Shown here in pieces: positions 9,587 through 18,883 of a stretch of DNA of 64,000 bases. Location: contig CAVSVP010000008.1 of NCBI GenBank assembly GCA_963731125.1, forward strand, positions 744,001 to 808,000, given 5' to 3'. Source of the stretch: CAVSVP01 sp963731125 (GTDB lineage Bacteria > Pseudomonadota > Gammaproteobacteria > Competibacterales > Competibacteraceae). A program made the position numbers and the translations under genes. The notes beneath the pieces were generated by a model. That model saw only the letters and a list, made by a program, of their open reading frames with translations, ran no database searches and was not told the origin of the DNA. Numbering within the stretch: position 1 is the stretch's first letter; the number at the start of each line of letters is the position of its first letter.

Positions 9587-10630
9587 ATGGCGCGACCCGG
9601 TATTTCCTATGAAGCCGTCAAAGCGACTGCCGTTGCCTTATTGGAGCGAGGTATTAATCCCTCAGTGCTACGCCTTCGTGAACAACTAGGTACAGGCAGT
9701 CATTCAACGATCGCTGAACACCTAAAACGCTGGCAGCAAGAAATTGCAGAACGGCCCAGTATGGTCTTACCACCGGTCGTGCCACCGGCGATTATGCCGG
9801 CGCTAGAGGCGTTCTGGCGGGTGGCTGTCGAACACGCCGAAGCGACCTATCAAACCCAGCGTGAGCAGGCTGAACAGGCCGTTGTAGCGGCTCAACAAGC
9901 GCAGGCAGAAGCAGAACGCATGCAGGAACAGGCATGTGCCGAAGCCGCAGATTTACGCCGGCAGATCGCGGACCTGCAGGTTGCCGCCCAGGTGTTACGC
10001 GACGAACTGCTCTTGGAACGGGAACGGCGAAGTGTGTCCGAGGCGGCCATTGCGACGGCAGAACAACGGGCAGCGGCAGCCTCCCAGGCCACCGAGCAGT
10101 TGCGCCAAACCGCCGAGAGTCAGCGAGTCCGTCTTGAAACGGCTCTACGCCGAACCCGGGAGGATGCGCAACGTCAGCTGGATGAACTCCAACAGCGTTT
10201 TCAACAGGAACGGGAACGAGGCGAAGCCGGCGAACAGCGTCTGTTACAGCTCATTGACCGAAGTCGAACCGAACATGCCAAGGAGCGGCAGAGTTTTCAC
10301 CAAGAACGGTTGACCTGGCAGGCCCGCGAGGCCGACTGGCAGAAACGCCGGGAAGCGCTACAGCAAGACCACGCCAATGTCCGCTTCGCCCAAGGCGAAG
10401 CGGAGGAACGCAACCGAGCACTAACCACCACTCTCGCCGACACCCGAACATCTCTGCAGACGTCGGAAAAGCGCTATAGCATCGCCATCAATCGCCTAGA
10501 GGCCTTGCATAGCGAACTTCAGCAAGCTGCCATTGCGCAAACCAAGCTAGAGCAACAACTGCACATCTGGCAACAGGCGTCAGCCAGCCAAGAGGCGCAA
10601 CCCGCTCCGTCATCCGAAAGCCCGCCTTAA
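9587..10630 (+). CDS. KfrA-like coiled-coil DNA-binding protein
   Basis: 347 residues. Residues 1-80 (ISYEAVKATAVALLERGINP, then REQLGTGSHSTIAEHLKRWQ) match the N-terminal DNA-binding domain of plasmid KfrA proteins. Residues about 95-335 are an almost unbroken Gln/Glu/Ala/Arg-rich coiled coil, and the tail is Pro/Ser-rich. KfrA proteins are repressors that also help plasmid maintenance by forming long oligomers. The GGAG 9 nt before ATG 9587 supports the start. Tandem palindromes upstream suggest self-repression. No rep, par or conjugation gene is near, so this is either a chromosomal homologue or a relic of an integrated plasmid. Confidence 0.8.
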   Translation: MARPGISYEAVKATAVALLERGINPSVLRLREQLGTGSHSTIAEHLKRWQQEIAERPSMVLPPVVPPAIMPALEAFWRVAVEHAEATYQTQREQAEQAVVAAQQAQAEAERMQEQACAEAADLRRQIADLQVAAQVLRDELLLERERRSVSEAAIATAEQRAAAASQATEQLRQTAESQRVRLETALRRTREDAQRQLDELQQRFQQERERGEAGEQRLLQLIDRSRTEHAKERQSFHQERLTWQAREADWQKRREALQQDHANVRFAQGEAEERNRALTTTLADTRTSLQTSEKRYSIAINRLEALHSELQQAAIAQTKLEQQLHIWQQASASQEAQPAPSSESPP

Positions 10631-10660
10631 ACATTGAAGTCATGCAAATGCCAGGGCCGG

Positions 10661-11485
10661 TCACAATTTCGTGCCACAGTACTTACAGAAGCGCGCATCG
10701 GTATCGTGCCCTTCCGCGGCGCATTGGGGACAGACTTGCGTACTGACCCCGCGTTCCCCTGCCCGAGAAATCGCCACGGTCACCACACCGGTGGGCACGG
10801 CGATAATGCCGTAACCGCAAATCATCACCAGGCTGGCGAAGAGTTGCCCTAACGTGGTTTGCGGCGAAATATCGCCATACCCCACGGTGGTCAGGGTAAC
10901 AATAGCCCAGTACATGCCACGGGGTACGCTATCGAAACCATGTGCTTCGCCTTCGATAAGATACATACAGGCGCCGATAATCATCACCATCGTTACCACG
11001 GCGACAAGAAACACTGAAATCTTATAGCGAGTGGCCCAGATGGCGCCAGCCAACAGCCGCCCCTCCGTAAGATAGCGGGCCAGCTTCAGCACCCGAAAGA
11101 CGCGCAGAAACCGCAATGCCCGGATCACCATCAGCGATTGTGCCCCGGGAAAGAACAGGCTAAGGTAAGTGGGCAGAATGGCCAGCAAATCAACCACTCC
11201 AAAAAAACTGGTGGCGTAACGCAGGGGCCGGCCGACGCAAAGCAGTCTTAGCGCATACTCCAGGGTAAATAACAGCGTAAAGCTCCACTCCGCCAAGCGC
11301 AGGCTTTGGCGATAGTGTGCTCGAATATCGGGAACACTCTCGAGAAAGACCACCAGCACGCTCAGCACAATACACCAAAGCAGCACGATATCGAACAGTC
11401 TGCCGCTCAGCGTATCGGCCTCGAAGATGATTTCGTGAAGTCGGTCTTGCCAGGGTGTAAGGGGTTTTCCAAATTGCGCAGCCAT
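10661..11485 (-). CDS. Voltage-gated-type potassium channel with C-terminal zinc ribbon
   Basis: 274 residues from the ATG at 11485 (an upstream in-frame start at 11524 is possible). It has six hydrophobic segments. The S4-like helix carries regularly spaced Arg/Lys (RALRFLRVFRVLKLARY), and the pore loop has the K+ selectivity filter TVGYGD between S5 and S6. This is the ion-transporter/Kv family in the inner membrane. The cytoplasmic C-terminus ends with CPQC...CKYCGTKL, two CxxC pairs of a small zinc ribbon, which could serve in gating or assembly (inference). It converges on the kfrA-like gene with 30 bp between stops. Confidence 0.88.
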   Translation of the reverse strand: MAAQFGKPLTPWQDRLHEIIFEADTLSGRLFDIVLLWCIVLSVLVVFLESVPDIRAHYRQSLRLAEWSFTLLFTLEYALRLLCVGRPLRYATSFFGVVDLLAILPTYLSLFFPGAQSLMVIRALRFLRVFRVLKLARYLTEGRLLAGAIWATRYKISVFLVAVVTMVMIIGACMYLIEGEAHGFDSVPRGMYWAIVTLTTVGYGDISPQTTLGQLFASLVMICGYGIIAVPTGVVTVAISRAGERGVSTQVCPQCAAEGHDTDARFCKYCGTKL

Positions 11486-11657
11486 AATGAATTTTGCAGT
11501 CACATTGCCAAGCAGTAGTAGCACCTTCCCCCTTCCACATAAAGATCGGCAATACCGCTGGCGATTAACTCCTGTCTACCGTTACGGTCCGGCTAACCCT
11601 CATTGGTTATTCTAAGTTGGCGACCGGTATGGCTAGGCTGACATAAGCTCAATGAGA

Positions 11658-14104
11658 TCACTGCTCAGATGGCTCAATAGTTATCTTAATGTCCCATATG
11701 AAATCTTGTGGTTTACCATCAATTTTACGCTCCGAGCTATCGGTCACTCTGATGCGCAGCGTTCTCTGGACAGGCTGCAGCGGAACGCCGGATACGAGAC
11801 CACTCTGGCTATCTAAAGTCAACCCGCGTGGTAATGTTCTTGTATCAATGTCAAATTCCACCATGGCATTAGCCGCCAGACTAAAATCAAATCCATTGAC
11901 ATTACCAGGATAAATTTCCATAGCAAATGCTATACGCGATGCTTCACTTTGCTCTAAAATATCGCTATTCCCTAGCCTAAAACCGGTCACCTCTCGTAAA
12001 GGGGCGTCAGCGGCAACACTGCCCACGAATGTCGTGCTCTGAACGCTGCTCGCGAATGTCGTGCTCTGGTTTCCTGGCGTCGCTCGGATATGCCATCGCT
12101 CACTATGACAACTTTTCCAAATAAATAATCCGGTTTCCTTCTTGGAGAAGGCAGGTGCACCACACTGAGCATAGTCGGGTCCAAGGACAACAGGAATGTC
12201 GGTATCGGTCAGTGCCTTACGCTCTGGACCCAAAAACACCTGAGGCGTTAGGTTAACCATGCTCCAGGAATAGGGCTCTATTCCGCCCCACGCTTTTAAT
12301 TGCCATGAAAATGGTTCGCCCACCATGGCTGAAAGGTTTCCTAATGTGGTCATGGCCAGCCCCTTCTCTGCATCGAGGCGTTCCTTTAAGTCCTGCTTGA
12401 CTTTGGCATAACTCGGATCATCGTGCTTGCTCGTTTCCTCAAAGGGATCATTTGGCAGATCAAAAAGCATCTCGTCCCCTGCGGCATTCTCGACATATTT
12501 CCATTCTTTTGTCCTGATTCCGGCCCATACATGTTCCGCGTTACTTAAATAACTCGAAATAAGCAATCCATCTGGCCATGATAAATTGGGTTTTAGCAAC
12601 AAAGGGATCAAGCTTTTTCCATCTGTGCGAAAAGCGGCATGGGCGATATCGATTACGGTAGCTGGAATATCTATGTCGACCGCGACGAGGTGTGGCTCAA
12701 CCCTGCGGTTCACATTTGGAAAACGGACGACAAGCGGTACTCGGATGGATTCCTCGAACGGGAACGTTTTGCTCCATAGCCCGTGTTCACCCCACATATA
12801 GCCATTATCCGAGGTGAATACGATCACCGTTTCATCAAGCTTACCTACAGCAGCGAGCATTTCTATGATGGCCTTTACTCCGCGGTCAACCGCTTGCAAA
12901 GATCTTAACTGGCGACGCGGAAATTCCTCATCGACGCTCCCTTCCTCTCGACGTTGCAACTCCTGACGGTGTTTCCAGCGAACCCAACCCGGTTTATCTG
13001 ATACGTCGAGTTCCCCCCAGGCCCGTTCTCTATAGAGGTAGTCGTTAAATTTGCCTTCGTCTTCGACGGCAGGAGTGGCTGGCCCATGCGGCGCATAGGT
13101 GCTCCACAATACAAAGAAAGGCTCATTGGAGGGTTCACGGATAAAGTCTAAAACAACATCTCTCTGATAATCGGTTATGTACTCTGCAACGGGAACAATT
13201 TCACCTGTTGCTGGGCTCTCCTCACTACTACCTACGGTGACACGAAAGGCGTTCCAATTGTCTACCCCCGGTCCTTTGTTGCCCACAAACAAGGACCAGC
13301 CGGGTGGAACGTAGCCCAGTGGATAATAATTCAAATATTTTCCGACCAAAGCGGTTCGGTAGCCAGAATGGCGCAGTCGCGTGGCTAAGGTATCCTTATC
13401 CTCAAACCTATCAAACCCCCCTGTTGGAGGTTGATTACTAAGCACGCCCGTGTTCTTGGTATACAAGCCGCCGGCCAAAATACTCGCACGCGCCGGACAG
13501 CATAACGGATCCGTCACGATCGCGTTTTCAAAGAGAACACCTTGCTTAACGAGATAGCGCTGCACATACGGCATTGCCCATAAGGTGTCAAAACGTTGAT
13601 CATCAGTCAGAATAAAAACGAAGTTAAGCTGGGAGCCATCCCAGCTGAAATCAGCATCGGTGTTATCAACGCCGGCTACCGAAAATTTGCCAGCGATGGG
13701 TAACCAATCGGCATCGCGTGGACCAAAACCAAAGCTGTCATCCGCCCTGCCGCCGGTATGCGTGTTCTTGAAATAAAACCGACTACTGACCGGATCAAAT
13801 AGCCCAACGGTATCCTGGCCATCACCATTCCAGTCACCCACCAGCGGTAACCAATCCCTTCCCAATGGGCCAAAACAAACGACACGGTCCGCTTTGCCCC
13901 CGGCATGAGTGTTCTTTAGGTGAAAGCAGCTACTGCTTGGATCAAATAGTCCAACGGTATCCTGGCCATCACCATTCCAGTCACCCGCCAGCGGTAACCA
14001 GTCCCTTCCCAATGGGCCAAAACAAACGACACGGTCCGCTTTGCCCCCGGCATGAGTGTTCTTTAGGTGAAAGCAGCTACTGCTTGGATCAAATAGTCCA
14101 ACGG
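11658..14104 (-). pseudogene. Secreted sulfatase, distal part, separated from its signal peptide by an insertion
   Basis: This part encodes about three FG-GAP-like 49-residue repeats (VGLFDP...FYFKNTHTGG, then GPLGRDWLPLAGDWNGDGQD), then a sulfatase domain beginning NFVFILTDDQRFD. The formylglycine motif CCPARAS (C-x-P-x-R) is intact, as are VGKYLNYY, TSDNGYMWGEHG and the later metal/substrate blocks. The last 220 residues look like an Ig/cadherin-like domain. Sulfatases hydrolyse sulfate esters, here probably outside the cell. The gene starts at 18736 and is cut at 14105 by a 4.2-kb element. The 9-bp duplication GTCCAACGG (14096-14104 and 18337-18345) means precise excision would restore TVGLFDPSS in frame. 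Which substrate it cleaves cannot be said. Confidence 0.85.
13806..14103 (-). repeat. Near-identical 147-bp coding repeats of the sulfatase
   Basis: Two copies of a 147-bp unit (49 residues, VGLFDPSSSCFHLKN to DWNGDGQDT) stand back to back and are almost identical at DNA level. More diverged copies lie at about 13660-13805 and 18346-18640. Near-identity suggests recent duplication or gene conversion and makes repeat-number change likely. Confidence 0.75.
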
Positions 14105-14177
14105 TAGGGCGTCTAAATCGACCTTCTGCCATTTCCCGGTTTTTGGATTAGCGATTTCAAAACCGTCACTCGAGTTG

Positions 14178-16235
14178 CCTAGCCCGAGTTTACCGCGTAA
14201 TTTGGAAAAGTTTTTGTTCTACTGAGAGATTCAGTCGGTTTTTTGTATGACCTACGTGGCGAGATAGCGGCCGAGGTCGAGGGTGTCGTAGAGGGTGCGC
14301 TGGTCGTCTGACATCGCCGAGAGGGTCATGTGGAGCGTTGGGGCGCGGCGGTTGTCTGGCGACGGATAGACAATGCTCACCTCGCGGATGTGGCTCAGCT
14401 GCTTAAGAAGGTCGGGGATCGAGCGGTCGATGCCGTGTTGATAAAGCTCGCGCCGTAGCAAGCTGCACAGCATCAGGGCGAGCACGCAGCAGAACACGTG
14501 CACTTCGACCTTTTGATCGGTCCAGTGATGCTGGGGTCGCAAACCAATGTGATGGGGATCCTTCATCCGTCGAAAGCCGGTCTCGAGGTGATGCTGGGCC
14601 CGGTAGCCACGAATAATCTCCCCATCGGTCCAGGCCTCATGGTCGGTAAACAAGAGGGTTTTGCCCAACAAGGTCTTCTGTAAGCGTTGCCAGGCGCGGT
14701 GATCGAAGCGATAGCTCAGCGTCGGCAGGCCCTCACGTTCGCCGACCGCCACCTGGAACAGCTCGCTCAGATGGCGCGCGTTGAGCCAGCCCTGCACCTT
14801 CTTGGTCACGCTGTCGACGGTGGGGGGCTGGCCGCCGCGGACCTGCCCCGTGTGCCAGCGCCGCAATTGGTATTGGAGCGCCCGTAGCCGTTGTTGGCGC
14901 TTGGCGATCTCGCGCAGCAGCGTGCGGGCTTGCGCCACGAAGCGGTTCTCGTTGTAAGTCACCAGGACGGTGCGCTCGACGCCGAAGACCTCCCAGCGGG
15001 TGCGATAGACGCTGACCCCTGCCAGGCCCTCGTCAGGCAGCGTGTGGAACCGCCGGGCGGGAATCGCCAGCAGCTTGGGATGGTAGGTGGGCACCAGGGA
15101 GCCGATGAAGTGATAGGGGCTGTCGGCGATGGCCTCGAGATTGGCCTGGGCGTTATTGCCCTTGTCGAAGATGAGGGTCACGTGTTCGGTGCCGTCGGTG
15201 ATGGCGCGATAGCGCGCTACCAACGCGGCGGTCAGACTCTGGAAGGTGGTGGCATCGGTCTGGTTACCGGGATAGGTGCGATGCAACAGCGGCACATGGA
15301 AATCGGCCGAGACTAACAGCGCCAGGCCGACGATGCGCAGCGCCTGCCGCCCTTCTTTGCTCTTGCCACGTTGGGCCAAGGTGGAGCGCTCGTTGAAGGT
15401 ATCGATGAAGGTAAAGAAGTTAGTGGCATCGAACAGCACCCGCTGCAAGTCGATGTTAAAATCGCGCACCATCTGCACCACCACCTCGTGCTCGATGGCG
15501 TCGATGGCCTGACGCGAGACCCGATCCATGTTGTCCCAGAAGCGCTGGCTGGAGAGCTGTCTGGCGTCGATGGGCAGCAAGCGCCGCAGGGCGGTGTCTT
15601 GGAACCAGGGCCCGATGCTGGCTTTGCTGCCCGGGGCGACGCAGCGATTGAGGATGGCCACCAGCAGATAGGTGCCCACCGAGGGACCGTTACGCTGCTT
15701 GGGCACATGGCGGTCGATATGCTCAACCAGCTGCAAGCGCTGGGCGAGGTCATACAGGGCGACCACGGCGCCAAACTCGGTGATGCCGGCTTCCTTGGGA
15801 GCCGGCAAGGCAGAGGGGTTGCCGCAGCCTTCGGTCAGGGCAGCGATGAGGTCGTCGGCACGGCCGAGGTACTTTTGCCAGACGATTGTCGGCTTGCCGT
15901 TGATGCGCTGGCATTCCCGGGCGTAGTAGTACGGTTTGCCGTGGATGGTTTTTTTGATGATGCTCGCCATAGATTAGGACATACAATAGCTTGTATTACG
16001 CCTTGTGTCTAGTCCTAAACTATAGGTATTTACTGGCTAGAAAGCCAGATTAATGTTTTGAAATTCGACTCCTATTTTTAGGTCATACACTTGAAGCCAG
16101 CCGAACCGCTCACCAACCGACCCTAAAAAGGGAGAACAAACCCCATAGTAACAAGGAGTTATGAAATACTTAGATACCCCAGATGAACGAAGTTCACTCC
16201 AGCGTTACGGCATCTCGCGGTAAACTCGGGCTAGG
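14178..16235 (-). mobile_element. IS1634-family insertion sequence
   Basis: A 20-bp perfect inverted repeat, CCTAGCCCGAGTTTACCGCG at 14178-14197 and its complement at 16216-16235, bounds a 2058-bp element with one transposase gene. No target duplication is obvious. It is inserted in the 3' end of the transposase gene of the surrounding IS, whose reading frame now stops at a TAG formed by the IS1634 end. Confidence 0.85.
14252..15970 (-). CDS. IS1634-family transposase
   Basis: 572 residues, intact. The N-terminus (MASIIKKTIHGKPYYYAREC, then WQKYLGRADDL) is the typical IS1634 opening. The catalytic core shows LFDATNFFTFIDT and LIFDKGNNAQAN (Asp residues) and the C-terminal YRAQHHLETGFRRMKDPHHI with the catalytic Glu of the YREK-type signature. 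It moves its own element by DDE chemistry. Long antisense open frames across it are composition artefacts. Its frame and terminal repeats are complete, so it may be active. Confidence 0.9.
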   Translation of the reverse strand: MASIIKKTIHGKPYYYARECQRINGKPTIVWQKYLGRADDLIAALTEGCGNPSALPAPKEAGITEFGAVVALYDLAQRLQLVEHIDRHVPKQRNGPSVGTYLLVAILNRCVAPGSKASIGPWFQDTALRRLLPIDARQLSSQRFWDNMDRVSRQAIDAIEHEVVVQMVRDFNIDLQRVLFDATNFFTFIDTFNERSTLAQRGKSKEGRQALRIVGLALLVSADFHVPLLHRTYPGNQTDATTFQSLTAALVARYRAITDGTEHVTLIFDKGNNAQANLEAIADSPYHFIGSLVPTYHPKLLAIPARRFHTLPDEGLAGVSVYRTRWEVFGVERTVLVTYNENRFVAQARTLLREIAKRQQRLRALQYQLRRWHTGQVRGGQPPTVDSVTKKVQGWLNARHLSELFQVAVGEREGLPTLSYRFDHRAWQRLQKTLLGKTLLFTDHEAWTDGEIIRGYRAQHHLETGFRRMKDPHHIGLRPQHHWTDQKVEVHVFCCVLALMLCSLLRRELYQHGIDRSIPDLLKQLSHIREVSIVYPSPDNRRAPTLHMTLSAMSDDQRTLYDTLDLGRYLAT

Positions 16236-17853
16236 GACCGGCTCTGGCAGGCTGACTGTCGGTCTGTTGGCGGTTAGGCTGGGGGCCCTGTGCTTTTTGG
16301 TAACCCTTTGATAGAGGGATAACTTCTGAGCAATGGGGCCGGTTTTTGGACCTCGGGATGAGCACCACAGCGTTGTTGCTCTGGGGGAGGGCTAAGGTCT
16401 CTAGCGCTTGCGGGTTGGGGAGGACCTCACGCCGCTGTTTCGTCAATGACGTCAACTGACTGGTCATCTGTTGTTGTTGAGCCACGCTTATCTCAAGCAC
16501 CTGTTGGGCTTCGGTTCGGGTGGGTGTGCCACACAAGGCCGGTAGACGCATGGCGATCCGCTGGGCATCCTTGATTTCACCGCTGCCGTGTTGCTTAGCC
16601 AGCCCGAACAGCGACTCGATCGGATCGGAGCTGATCGGCAGGCCGACGTCGGCGAGACCGAGTTGCGCGGCCGTCTCGAGTTGGGCGTTGAGGTAGCCTC
16701 GAAACTCGCTGCGTACGGCGGCAGAGGGAATCGTATCGAGCAGCGGCTCGCACGACAGGATCGTAGCGTGACTGAGCCCGCGGGATTTCAGAATCTGTTG
16801 GCACGCCAGCAGCGGTCGCACGTCGTCGCGAAAGCGATGAATAAACGCTTGGCATGCCGGCAGGCGATCCAGACAGGCGCGCAATTTTGCCAGCACCGAA
16901 CCGCGCGCCGCGCCTCCTGGCGGAGAGAGTTGCAACAACTGCTCGGCCCAGCGGACCAAGCGATGCAGATTCATGAAGCGGGCTTTGGTGTGCACGTTGG
17001 GTGGGGCCAGGCAGGCCAGCAGCGTTTGTTTGAGCTTGCCGGAGACGGTTCCGCACGCCGCCAGAAACGTCGCTAGCACTGGGTGATCTCGATAGTGACG
17101 CTTCAGCAGATTGGCAACGGCGGGTGAGATATCGGCAATGCATAGGCTAGGCAGTCCGCGGTTGCTTAAGATGCGCACCGCTTTGTGCAGATCCGTGCCG
17201 CCGTCTTTGAGGTAGGCACTCGGGCGCCCCCGCACGGCGATCACTTGCTGGAGAAAATCCGCTATCGTTTCGCCCGTCCAGGAAGCCGCCACCGAGACGG
17301 CCACACAGTGCACCTGGTGAAGGCGGGGCGCGGCTTGATGATGCTGATGGTGAGCCGCATCAATGGCCAACACGGCGAGCATCTTTCCCGTTCCCAAGCC
17401 AATGCTGGCATCAATAAGCCAGAGAACCCCTTTGGAGAAGCGATCGGCGCTCGACCTGGCGCCTGTCCACGGCGGGGCCGACTGGATCCGTACTAACGAC
17501 AACCGCATCACCCAGTTGATGATGGTTTGCGGACACGGCGCGCGCCCGATTCCCAACGCCTCACTGAGCGTGTTCAGCACCCGCGAGACGGCGCGAAACC
17601 CAATTCGGGCAATGAAAAATAAGCGCAGCGCCAACCACACCAGATCCGCCTTCTCTTGAACCACTCGACACGCTGGGGGGGTCTCGAGCGAACGCCGACG
17701 CGCCTCGGCTTGTTTCGCCTGCTCGCGCCAGTGCTCTCGCTCGGCTCGCACTCGCACCAACTGCTTGCGCAGATAGCGATTCGTCTCTGCTCGCTCATGC
17801 GCTTTGCATTTCCACTGCTCTCGGCTTTGTCTGAGTTTCGATCGCTGGCTCAC
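16231..17853 (-). CDS. Transposase of the TAGGGCGTC-ended IS, C-terminus replaced by the IS1634 end
   Basis: 540 residues. Residues 1-60 are a charged coiled coil (QSREQWKCKAHERAE...). Candidate DDE residues are the Asp in VLWLIDASIGLGTGK, the Asp in YLKDGGTDLHKAV and the Glu in ISSDPIESLFGLAKQHG. I do not recognise the family. The frame ends QPARAGP-stop, with the TAG supplied by the nested IS1634. Joining across IS1634 continues as TRVTVLKSLIQKPGNGRRSI and a stop near 14110, so only about 20 residues were lost and activity may survive. It is divergent from the Cys-rich small gene at 17937. Confidence 0.7.
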   Translation of the reverse strand: MSQRSKLRQSREQWKCKAHERAETNRYLRKQLVRVRAEREHWREQAKQAEARRRSLETPPACRVVQEKADLVWLALRLFFIARIGFRAVSRVLNTLSEALGIGRAPCPQTIINWVMRLSLVRIQSAPPWTGARSSADRFSKGVLWLIDASIGLGTGKMLAVLAIDAAHHQHHQAAPRLHQVHCVAVSVAASWTGETIADFLQQVIAVRGRPSAYLKDGGTDLHKAVRILSNRGLPSLCIADISPAVANLLKRHYRDHPVLATFLAACGTVSGKLKQTLLACLAPPNVHTKARFMNLHRLVRWAEQLLQLSPPGGAARGSVLAKLRACLDRLPACQAFIHRFRDDVRPLLACQQILKSRGLSHATILSCEPLLDTIPSAAVRSEFRGYLNAQLETAAQLGLADVGLPISSDPIESLFGLAKQHGSGEIKDAQRIAMRLPALCGTPTRTEAQQVLEISVAQQQQMTSQLTSLTKQRREVLPNPQALETLALPQSNNAVVLIPRSKNRPHCSEVIPLSKGYQKAQGPQPNRQQTDSQPARAGP

Positions 17854-17936
17854 CGCTGACGCGCTCCCGGTGTTTTTCCCAGAGTATGGCTCTATAATTG
17901 GGTTTCTTCCTCTCGAAAACAGCCACGATCTCTTCC

Positions 17937-18263
17937 ATGAGATCCGGGGGACGCGTTGTGACTTATCATCGGCTAGCAGCTCAGATCATCCCCGGTGAGC
18001 CTTGTCGCTTCTGTGGCGATGCCGCGGTCCCTTTAGTGAAAACACCGTGTTGCCAACAGTGGATCTGCTGTGATACCGCCTTGCTGTCGGTTCGCGGCGC
18101 CGGGCGCTGTCAGTATGAGCATGAACGCTTTAGTTTGTGCTATTCCCACTACATCGACAATCATCCCGGGCCTTGGCAAACCTGTCAGACATGTCGCGAT
18201 TTCTGGACGCCTGCCGAGTACAAAGCCTATGCGGAACATCCGATCAATGAGCCCAAATATTGA
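17937..18263 (+). CDS. Small Cys/His-rich putative zinc protein carried by the IS
   Basis: 108 residues from ATG 17937 (an upstream in-frame start at 17898 would lie closer to the transposase start). Cysteines come in pairs: CRFC near residue 26, PCCQQWICC, then the block HERFSLCYSHYIDNH and CQTCRDFW. Eleven Cys plus several His in 80 residues suggest two or more zinc sites, RING- or treble-clef-like (inference). It is transcribed away from the transposase within the same element, so it is a passenger or accessory protein of the IS. I know no function for it. Confidence 0.6.
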   Translation: MRSGGRVVTYHRLAAQIIPGEPCRFCGDAAVPLVKTPCCQQWICCDTALLSVRGAGRCQYEHERFSLCYSHYIDNHPGPWQTCQTCRDFWTPAEYKAYAEHPINEPKY

Positions 18264-18336
18264 GCGGCGCGATGTTATCCAGGCCCCAATTCCGGGCAAG
18301 ACAATGTAGCCTTATCGGCCATTTTTAGACGCCCTA

Positions 18337-18736
18337 GTCCAACGGTATCCTGGCCATCACCATTCCAGTCACCCGCCAGCGGTAACCAGTCCCTTCCCAA
18401 TGGGCCGAAGCGAACTTCACTGTCCGCCCTGCCGCCGGTATGCGTGTTCTTGAAATAAAACCGACTACTGACCGGATCAAATAAACCAACGGTATCCTGG
18501 CCATCACCATTCCAGTCACCCGCCAGCGGTAACCAATCCGCACCCAAGGGACCATATCGAAAAAGGCGATCTGCATTGCCCCCACGGTGCGTGTACTTGA
18601 GGTAGAACCTACTGGCATTGTTATTCCATAGACCCACAAAATCCTTTGCACCTGCCGCCGGAGAAACCGATAACGTCCAACAGGCTAACCCTAGCGTCAG
18701 TAAAATTACCTTTAAGGTTTTATTAGAGTTTTCCAT
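18337..18736 (-). pseudogene. Secreted sulfatase, proximal part with signal peptide
   Basis: ATG 18736 begins a signal peptide (MENSNKTLKVILLTLGLACW...AAGA), followed by two FG-GAP-like repeats (DFVGLWNNNASRFYLKY and VGLFDPVSSRFYFKN, each ending DWNGDGQDT). I prefer this start to the in-frame ATG at 18766 because GGTAGG lies 11 nt upstream. The frame then runs into IS sequence (GRLKMADK) and stops. The rest of the protein is at 11658-14104. The proximal stub could still be made as a short secreted repeat protein. Confidence 0.82.
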
Positions 18737-18883
18737 TATTTTGTAGCCTACCTTTGTTAAGGACATTGAAATCCAGTGGTGGCCCCAAGTAAACCTTGCA
18801 ATTAGGGCAAATTCACTTCATTAGTTATGGGTATAGCTAAGCATATCTTTGTCGATACCAAAAGACTCTTTTCCCTATCTTTG

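Larger units (their letters stand above)
14105..18336 (-). mobile_element. Unassigned IS with TAGGGCGTCTAAA ends and 9-bp TSD, itself carrying an IS1634
   Basis: Left end TAGGGCGTCTAAATCG, right end (reverse complement) TAGGGCGTCTAAAAAT, flanked by the 9-bp direct repeat GTCCAACGG. Without the nested IS1634 (14178-16235) it is 2174 bp. It holds a 540-codon transposase on the minus strand and, divergently, a small Cys-rich protein. A 153-bp MITE at 23098-23250 has the same ends and also makes a 9-bp duplication. I cannot assign the family. Confidence 0.88.

Noticed and set aside
14498..16012. Several open frames antisense to the IS1634 transposase
   Set aside because: Composition artefacts: the minus-strand protein is a full IS1634 transposase with all motifs, and the plus-strand frames show none.
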